From contig CAZUXY010000094.1 in the NCBI GenBank assembly GCA_964624235.1, forward strand, positions 1-10,885: 10,885 nucleotides of DNA, in the 5' to 3' direction. This DNA is from CAZUXY01 sp964624235. GTDB taxonomy: Bacteria; Spirochaetota; UBA4802; UBA5368. The position numbers and the translations under genes are program-made. Shown here piece by piece: positions 6,781 to 10,885 of the stretch. How positions within the stretch are numbered: position 1 is the stretch's first letter; every line of letters begins with the position of its first letter. A model generated the notes under the pieces. The model ran no database searches and was not told where the DNA came from. It was given only the letters and a program-made list of their open reading frames with translations.

Positions 6781-7497
6781 TTATTTTAATGCGTCATCGC
6801 GATAAATGTCTTCAAGGGTGTTTTTGGTTTTTTTGCCCTCGTGGCCGGCTTTTTTGTCCTCGGTTTTATGTTCCGCGCTTTCGAGCACCATTCCCCCGAG
6901 ATGGAGGGCTTCCTCTATGGAGATGTCGCTTCCCAGCGGAGGTATAATGAATTTGGGGTCCTTCAACAGTTCAATGGCGCGTCGTATCCTTTCATATTGA
7001 GGATCTTCGGGGGCGATTTTCAGATAATTTTCCCAGTTCGTAATGGTATTCTGTTTGTCCCTGATGAGGATCAGATAGGAGAGTCCGACGTGATAGTAGG
7101 AAAACTTGAGCTTGGGATCCAGGGCGTAAGCCCTGCGGAAATTATCAATGGCCTGCGTTCCTTCCTTTTTATAATAAAACACCTGTCCCATGCGGAAATA
7201 GTCTTCACCGCTTTTCGGATTGATATCAACCGCCTTGCGGTACAGCTCCAGCGCTCCGTCGTATCGTTTCTTCTTCAGAAAAATGTCGCCCAGGTAGGAA
7301 TACGCCTGGTGATTTTCGGGATTTCTTTTCAGTTCCTCCTGCAGCATGATCTCGGCCATTTCAAATTTCTGCTGGTAGAAGTACTTCACGGCCTTCTTGA
7401 AGGTATCATCATCTTTTTTCACCGTTTCCGGTGCGGCCGCGAACCCGTGTATTCCGGTCAGCAGCAGGGCCAACAGCAGGTGGTTGATTCTCCTCAT
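6781..7497 (-). CDS. Periplasmic TPR protein
   Basis: A 238-residue exported protein with a Sec signal peptide at 1-22 (MRRINHLLLALLLTGIHGFA, AxA-type cleavage near residue 22). Four TPR units follow, at about 30-62, 63-96, 97-130 and 131-165. Next comes a helix (about 167-178) and a Lys/Glu-rich, probably disordered C-terminus with the short segment DPKFIIPPLGSD. I chose the ATG at 7497 because AAGGA lies eight nt upstream and the signal peptide then sits at the very N-terminus. The frame is open to 7599, but that extension would overlap the candidate promoter and displace the signal. It is the first gene of the minus-strand operon, 14 nt before the 19-TPR gene. A soluble TPR adaptor working with the anchored TPR protein is a reasonable inference, but no partner is identified. 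Confidence 0.85.
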   Translation of the reverse strand: MRRINHLLLALLLTGIHGFAAAPETVKKDDDTFKKAVKYFYQQKFEMAEIMLQEELKRNPENHQAYSYLGDIFLKKKRYDGALELYRKAVDINPKSGEDYFRMGQVFYYKKEGTQAIDNFRRAYALDPKLKFSYYHVGLSYLILIRDKQNTITNWENYLKIAPEDPQYERIRRAIELLKDPKFIIPPLGSDISIEEALHLGGMVLESAEHKTEDKKAGHEGKKTKNTLEDIYRDDALK

Positions 7498-7505
7498 ATT
7501 CCGTA

Positions 7506-7510
7506 TCCTT
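7506..7510 (-). promoter_or_regulatory. Ribosome binding site deciding the start of the periplasmic TPR gene
   Basis: AAGGA on the minus strand with eight nt to the ATG at 7497. It supports this start over the longer in-frame alternative at 7599. Confidence 0.6.
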
Positions 7511-7564
7511 TTTACATCTATCGTCAATTCATGCCATTGAGTCAAGGAATAACCTCTGCATTCA

Positions 7565-7592
7565 AATATACCATGATTCCCCAGAAAGTAAA
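7565..7592 (-). promoter_or_regulatory. Candidate sigma70-type promoter of the TPR operon
   Basis: On the minus strand, TTTACT (7592-7587) and TATATT (7570-7565) are spaced by 16 nt. The predicted transcript starts near 7558, with a leader of about 60 nt before the TPR gene's ATG. A second, weaker pair nearby (TTGACT with GATAGA at 17 nt) is an alternative. Confidence 0.35.
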
Positions 7593-7869
7593 GGAACATT
7601 CCCGCGGATCGGTCTGGATGGCGTTTCGTATACTATTTGTCCGCATCGAGACTATTCCTGCGCCGTGCATGATGCCAGTCATGTGACAGTATCGTTATAA
7701 TTACCTCAGTAATGGATTAGACAGGTAACAGAAAAAAAAGTTCATGGGCAAAACCTGTTTTTTTGTGGCATAACCGGCCGCGGGTGGGCTAGACTGGGTA
7801 TGTGCGCGCAGCCCTCATCTCAGGTAAGGGAATACGGCAAATTCGGCGCAGTGCCGGGCGGCAAAACAT

Positions 7870-7873
7870 GGAG
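7870..7873 (+). promoter_or_regulatory. Ribosome binding site deciding the start of the DUF4185-like lipoprotein
   Basis: GGAG lies six nt before the ATG at 7880. It favours this start over in-frame ATGs at 7868 and 7802, and gives a proper lipoprotein signal at the N-terminus. Confidence 0.55.
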
Positions 7874-7879
7874 TACGGT

Positions 7880-8962
7880 ATGAACATACGGCGCGCGCCG
7901 CTGGGCCTGTTTCTTATGGTGCTGGCGGTATTGATCTCGTGCGGACCAAAGACACGGCCCCTCGGCGTATTCGGAGAATCCCGGCTGGAGGAAGTCCTGG
8001 GACAGGACGGCGTAACCCCGGTTCCTTTCAGCGAAAATCTCACTCTCTGGACATTCGGTGACACCATGCTTGGTACCTGGAAAGGGGAGGTTTCCTCCTC
8101 CGCCACCTTTACCGAAAAGACCGCAATAAGCTCTTTCCTGTCGAATTCGCTGGCTTTTACTCCGGCACCAAATCCGCAGAATATCGAGAACCTTCCCTTT
8201 ACCTTTTACAAGAAAAACGGAAAGGTTGCGCCTTTCATCGAGTATCTGAGGAGTGAGGATCCTTCCAGGGTAAGGCTGTGGGCGGTCGACGGCGTAAGGA
8301 TGGGGAATACGGTATACGTCTATTACCTTAGAATTACGATTACCGAACCGGGAAAGTTCCTCGCGTTCAGGGTTTCCGGAATCGGACTTACCCGGTGGGA
8401 CATCCCCGAAGGATGGCGTCCCGGAATGGGAGTGCGGTTCGTGCGTCTGCCCGACCTGTTCCCGGGGAATTATCCAGCTTTCGGTTCATGCGTAATTCGT
8501 CGTGGCGGCTACTGCATCACCGTGGGACATTGCCGGGCGCCTGACGGGTCTACACCTGTCAAGTTCGCCAGGGTCGCGGCGGAACGCATAAGTGACCGTG
8601 CGGGATATGAATTTTTACAGGAGGACGGCGGCTGGGGAAGGGACATCAACCGGGCGGGATCCTTTCTGGGTGACGTGATCGGTGAATGTTCGCTGTCGTA
8701 TAATGAAGCTATCGGGCGGTACATATTGATATACTGCCGGCAGTGGACCGGCGAAATCATCATGGTGAGGTTCGGGGATTTCAGTGATCTGCGACATGCG
8801 AAAAAGGAAGTGGTTTACCGGCCGCCGGTGATACGTGCGGCTGATGGCGCACCCGCTCTTTACTATTCCGGGAAAGAGATTTATTCGTGGGGTAAAACCC
8901 TTTTTGCCGTCTATATTAATCCGCTGGAGTACCAGCCTTACCTGCTTGAAATCAGGCTCTGA
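7880..8962 (+). CDS. DUF4185-like lipoprotein, predicted beta-propeller
   Basis: A 360-residue predicted lipoprotein with the signal MNIRRAPLGLFLMVLAVLIS and Cys21 in an LISC lipobox. Soon after comes QDGVTPVPFSENLTLWTFGD, with an LWTFGDT motif near residues 56-62. This is the pattern seen at the first blade of DUF4185 domains, which are distantly related to five-bladed propeller glycosidases (GH43-like). The rest is beta-rich with repeated short hydrophobic strands and aromatic turns, as in a propeller, and ends YQPYLLEIRL. I cannot point to a complete catalytic acid set, so enzyme activity on a glycan is only possible. The start is set by GGAG six nt upstream; earlier in-frame ATGs would bury the signal. 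It is a single plus-strand gene, divergent from the TPR operon and convergent with the radical SAM gene (90-nt gap, no clear terminator). The domain call is from memory of the motif, so moderate confidence. Confidence 0.7.
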   Translation: MNIRRAPLGLFLMVLAVLISCGPKTRPLGVFGESRLEEVLGQDGVTPVPFSENLTLWTFGDTMLGTWKGEVSSSATFTEKTAISSFLSNSLAFTPAPNPQNIENLPFTFYKKNGKVAPFIEYLRSEDPSRVRLWAVDGVRMGNTVYVYYLRITITEPGKFLAFRVSGIGLTRWDIPEGWRPGMGVRFVRLPDLFPGNYPAFGSCVIRRGGYCITVGHCRAPDGSTPVKFARVAAERISDRAGYEFLQEDGGWGRDINRAGSFLGDVIGECSLSYNEAIGRYILIYCRQWTGEIIMVRFGDFSDLRHAKKEVVYRPPVIRAADGAPALYYSGKEIYSWGKTLFAVYINPLEYQPYLLEIRL

Positions 8963-9052
8963 GCAATGATCCCTGTGATGCGGTCGCAGCTTGCGTGGTG
9001 ACTTATGCGCATAGTCGGCCGTGGTGTACGCTGGATCAGGCAACGTATGAAC

Positions 9053-10198
9053 TCAGGACCAGATTCCGGGGATCCGTGCGGCGCAGGAGGGGCACCGTCC
9101 GTTTTTGACCCGGTTTTCCACATATGAAAACCCGCCCCTTCGTATGATGAGCGTATCGCAGTTGTGGCAGTAGGTGTTTTCCCACCGGTGCCCCGGTACG
9201 TTTCCTATGTACGGATACCTTATCCCTTCGGCCTTCGCGACCTCTCGGCATCTTTCCAGGGTGGATACCGGGGTGGGAGGGAGGTTTTTCATGAGATAGG
9301 TCGAATGGAACCGGGTAAAGTGCACTGGGACGTCCCGCGAAAGAGAACCGGCGATCCAGCGGCACATGTTTTTGATCTCCCCCGGAGAGTCGTTGAGCGT
9401 GGGGATGACCAGTACGACAATCTCCAGCCATCTGCCGGCCTTTTTTACGGCGACCAGATTATTCAACACCGGTTGCAGGCTGCCGCCGCATATCCTTTCA
9501 TAGAAATGCCTGGTGAAAGCTTTGAGGTCGATCTTTATTGCGTCGAGCCCGGCGATCAGTTCCCTGCCGGGAAGCGTATTGACGTAACCGTTGGAGATGA
9601 TTACCGAACGCACCCCGTGAGAGCGCGCGGCAGCCGCACCGTCGATGATGTACTCGAACTGGACCGTCGGTTCATTGTAGGTGAAGGCGACGATCCGTGA
9701 GCCCGCGGATTTTGCCTTTGCGGGAAGCTCGGCGGGAAGAACCTTCCGGGCATCGAGTTTTTCCGGCGCGGTCTGGGAGAGTTCCCAGTTCTGGCAAAAC
9801 TTGCAGGAAAAATTGCAACCCGCCGTGGCGATCGAATAGGCTGATGAACCCGGAAGGAAATGAAACAACGGCTTTTTCTCTATCGGGTCCACATGAACCG
9901 CCGCCAGCCGGGCGTACACCATGGTATACAGCCTGCCGCCGGTGTTTTCCCGTACCCTGCAGGCGCCTCTTTCCCCTGGATTGATAACGCACTGGTTTGG
10001 ACAGAGAAGACACTGGACGCTGTCACCGCCGTACGGCTTCCAGTGCCGCGCCGGTTTTTTGTAGTATTCGTCACCGTAGAGAAAATACTCCGTATTCTCT
10101 TTGCACGATAACAGCGACATGCATCCCAGGGCCGATAGTCCGGCCGAGAATGCCGTTTTCAGGGCTTCCCGGCGGTTGAGGTAGTTACGGTTTTCCAT
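9053..10198 (-). CDS. amrS: AmmeMemoRadiSam system radical SAM enzyme (AmrS type) with Tat-like leader
   Basis: A 381-residue radical SAM protein related to pyruvate formate-lyase activating enzymes. Order: leader NRREALKTAFSAGLSALG (8-25), where a twin arginine precedes a hydrophobic core ending in two possible lipoprotein cysteines, Cys26 and Cys32. Next is the family motif CLLCPNQCVINPGERGACRV (Cys63, 66, 70, 80). The iron-sulfur motif CNFSCKFC (Cys128, 132, 135) opens the radical SAM barrel. A C-terminal CxxC pair (CHNC and CPSC) looks like a zinc ribbon ahead of the IPGIW ending typical of the family. The frame is open further upstream, but the ATG at 10198 fits because it yields the leader and overlaps the previous gene by only 14 nt (ATGGAAAACCGTAA). 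AAAGG lies 11 nt upstream. The gene follows a MEMO1-AMMECR1 fusion, the defining partner. The reaction and substrate of this system are unresolved to my knowledge. Family assignment is firm. Confidence 0.92.
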   Translation of the reverse strand: MENRNYLNRREALKTAFSAGLSALGCMSLLSCKENTEYFLYGDEYYKKPARHWKPYGGDSVQCLLCPNQCVINPGERGACRVRENTGGRLYTMVYARLAAVHVDPIEKKPLFHFLPGSSAYSIATAGCNFSCKFCQNWELSQTAPEKLDARKVLPAELPAKAKSAGSRIVAFTYNEPTVQFEYIIDGAAAARSHGVRSVIISNGYVNTLPGRELIAGLDAIKIDLKAFTRHFYERICGGSLQPVLNNLVAVKKAGRWLEIVVLVIPTLNDSPGEIKNMCRWIAGSLSRDVPVHFTRFHSTYLMKNLPPTPVSTLERCREVAKAEGIRYPYIGNVPGHRWENTYCHNCDTLIIRRGGFSYVENRVKNGRCPSCAARIPGIWS

Positions 10199-10885
10199 TT
10201 TTAACCGTACCTTTCCCCTCCTCGCCGAAAACCTCGGCCTGGAAAGAAAAAACCCTTGCGCCGTGCTTCCAGGCGAAATCCGGGAGCCCGGCCTTGCGGC
10301 AGGTCTGAACCAGAAATTCCCCGCGGGACCAGTTCCAGTCGACCGGTACCTGGGGCAACAGCACCCCACGGTTACGGCCCATTTCCACGACCAGCCCGTC
10401 TCTTCCTACCACGATCTCATCCTCAGAAAGCACAGGTGTTAGCGGAGTAAGGACCGATATCTCTATTGAAAGGAAGGAATATTCGTTTTCTTTCACCGGG
10501 GGAAAACGGGGATCGGCGAAAGCGGCGTTGCGCGCGTTTTCCATTACGCCCAGGTACAGCGGTTTGGGTGCGTCAATACGCCCGATGCATCCCCTGAGCC
10601 TGCCGCCGGTCTTCAGGGTTACAAAAACTCCCAGCCTGGCCCTGCATGAGGGAGGTATGCCCTGTTCATCCGGCGTTATACCGGTTTTTCTGAAAAGGAA
10701 GGAATGTATCTGCCGCCGGGCAAGTTCCAGCAGAAAAACCCTGTCCTTCTTCGATAGACCAGTATCGATTCGCGGGCTGTCACTGTCTATCGACAGTTTG
10801 CCGTGTATGGCGATGGCCGCGTACGAAACCGAGGTCCGGTAATCTCCGGTGATATCTCCCGAGGTGGCATAGCCCAGCAGCGTCG
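10185..10885 (-). CDS. MEMO1-AMMECR1 fusion protein (AmmeMemoRadiSam proteins B and A; 5' end outside window)
   Basis: The visible part is 232 residues in frame from the right edge, after two bases of a split codon. It begins with the end of a MEMO1 domain: LLGYATSGDITGDYRTSV then SYAAIAIHG, the characteristic closing strands of that family, which is related to LigB-type dioxygenases. A short linker (KLSIDSDSPRIDTG) leads into a complete AMMECR1 domain of about 190 residues. This domain includes the signature LRGCIGRI, then ENARNAAFADPRFPPV and GVLLPQVPVDWNW. The two domains are often separate genes, so this is a fused B-A form. No ATG near the domain border is needed and the frame is continuous, which argues against two separate genes. 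The stop TAA at 10187-10185 overlaps the start of the radical SAM gene by 14 nt, so translation is probably coupled and the products probably act together. Function of the pair is unknown. Confidence 0.92.
   Translation of the reverse strand, partial: TLLGYATSGDITGDYRTSVSYAAIAIHGKLSIDSDSPRIDTGLSKKDRVFLLELARRQIHSFLFRKTGITPDEQGIPPSCRARLGVFVTLKTGGRLRGCIGRIDAPKPLYLGVMENARNAAFADPRFPPVKENEYSFLSIEISVLTPLTPVLSEDEIVVGRDGLVVEMGRNRGVLLPQVPVDWNWSRGEFLVQTCRKAGLPDFAWKHGARVFSFQAEVFGEEGKGTVKNGKP

Larger units (their letters stand above)
7498..7879. other. Divergent intergenic region (TPR operon / DUF4185-like lipoprotein)
   Basis: This 382-nt spacer lies between two divergent start codons. The TPR side has a promoter-like element (listed). 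Toward the other side there is an isolated TATAAT at 7696-7701 (plus strand) with no acceptable -35. There are also A8 and T7 tracts (7732-7739 and 7758-7764). ACAGGT (7721-7726) faces ACCTGT (7753-7758) across 26 nt; with such a loop it is neither a convincing terminator nor a clear operator. No gene is seen here. Confidence 0.55.

Noticed and set aside
5804..6805. 333-codon open frame on the plus strand opposite the 19-TPR gene
   Set aside because: It is antisense to a clear protein with 34-residue periodicity, and its translation has no domain character; the repeat codon pattern keeps this frame open.
6841..7686. 281-codon plus-strand open frame opposite the periplasmic TPR gene
   Set aside because: Antisense shadow of a gene with a signal peptide, ribosome binding site and TPR repeats; no plausible protein features.
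7721..7764. Inverted repeat ACAGGT/ACCTGT followed by a T-run, terminator-like
   Set aside because: The 26-nt loop and 6-bp stem are weak, and it lies between divergent genes where no transcript should end.
7765..7785. Possible sigma54 -24/-12 site (TGGCATAACCGGCCGC)
   Set aside because: The GG and GC are 10 nt apart, but the -12 element lacks the TTGC pattern; too weak to call.
9036..9431. 131-codon minus-strand frame overlapping the end of the radical SAM gene
   Set aside because: Same strand but another frame of a gene with a conserved C-terminal cysteine motif and IPGIW ending; a shadow frame in GC-rich DNA.
10199..10369. N-terminal extension of the radical SAM enzyme to an upstream in-frame ATG
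   Set aside because: The extra 57 residues read through the AMMECR1 coding region in another frame and would bury the leader; the ATG at 10198 fits the overlap and the leader.

Overview
The window is a gene-dense stretch of a bacterial chromosome with no RNA genes, CRISPR arrays, insertion sequences or phage genes that I can see. The proteins point to a diderm (outer-membrane) bacterium: a periplasmic cell-wall amidase, three proteins with lipoprotein signal peptides, a periplasmic TPR protein and a Tat-like export signal. The lipoprotein style and large TPR proteins would fit a spirochaete or a related environmental diderm, but this is a weak inference and no gene fixes the phylum. Sampled rows run from about 35-47% GC in the amidase gene to well above 60% in the right-hand radical-SAM gene.

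Layout, left to right. (1) Positions 1-2125, minus strand: a secreted zinc N-acetylmuramoyl-L-alanine amidase with a long C-terminal extension, whose 3' end overlaps by 23 nt the start of a YhcC/YtqA-type radical SAM protein that runs off the left edge. (2) An AT-rich divergent spacer with a good sigma70-like promoter, then a PilZ (c-di-GMP receptor) protein on the plus strand (2375-3031). (3) Positions 3079-7497, minus strand: a probable envelope operon. In transcription order it holds a small periplasmic TPR protein, a membrane-anchored protein with 19 TPR repeats in blocks of 7 and 12, a gap of about 310 nt with a possible 35-codon ORF, and two adjacent lipoprotein genes whose products look paralogous. 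(4) A divergent plus-strand lipoprotein with a DUF4185-like fold (7880-8962). (5) Positions 9053-10885, minus strand: the AmmeMemoRadiSam cassette, with a MEMO1-AMMECR1 fusion (5' end outside the window) overlapping by 14 nt a radical SAM enzyme that carries a twin-arginine/lipoprotein-like leader.

How they may work together: regions 1 and 3 look like envelope maintenance, and the TPR/lipoprotein operon could encode a scaffold complex at the periplasmic face. Region 5 is a widely conserved three-domain system whose biochemical role, to my knowledge, is unsettled. The best candidates for undescribed biology are the export signal on the AmmeMemoRadiSam enzyme and the TPR-plus-paired-lipoprotein operon.
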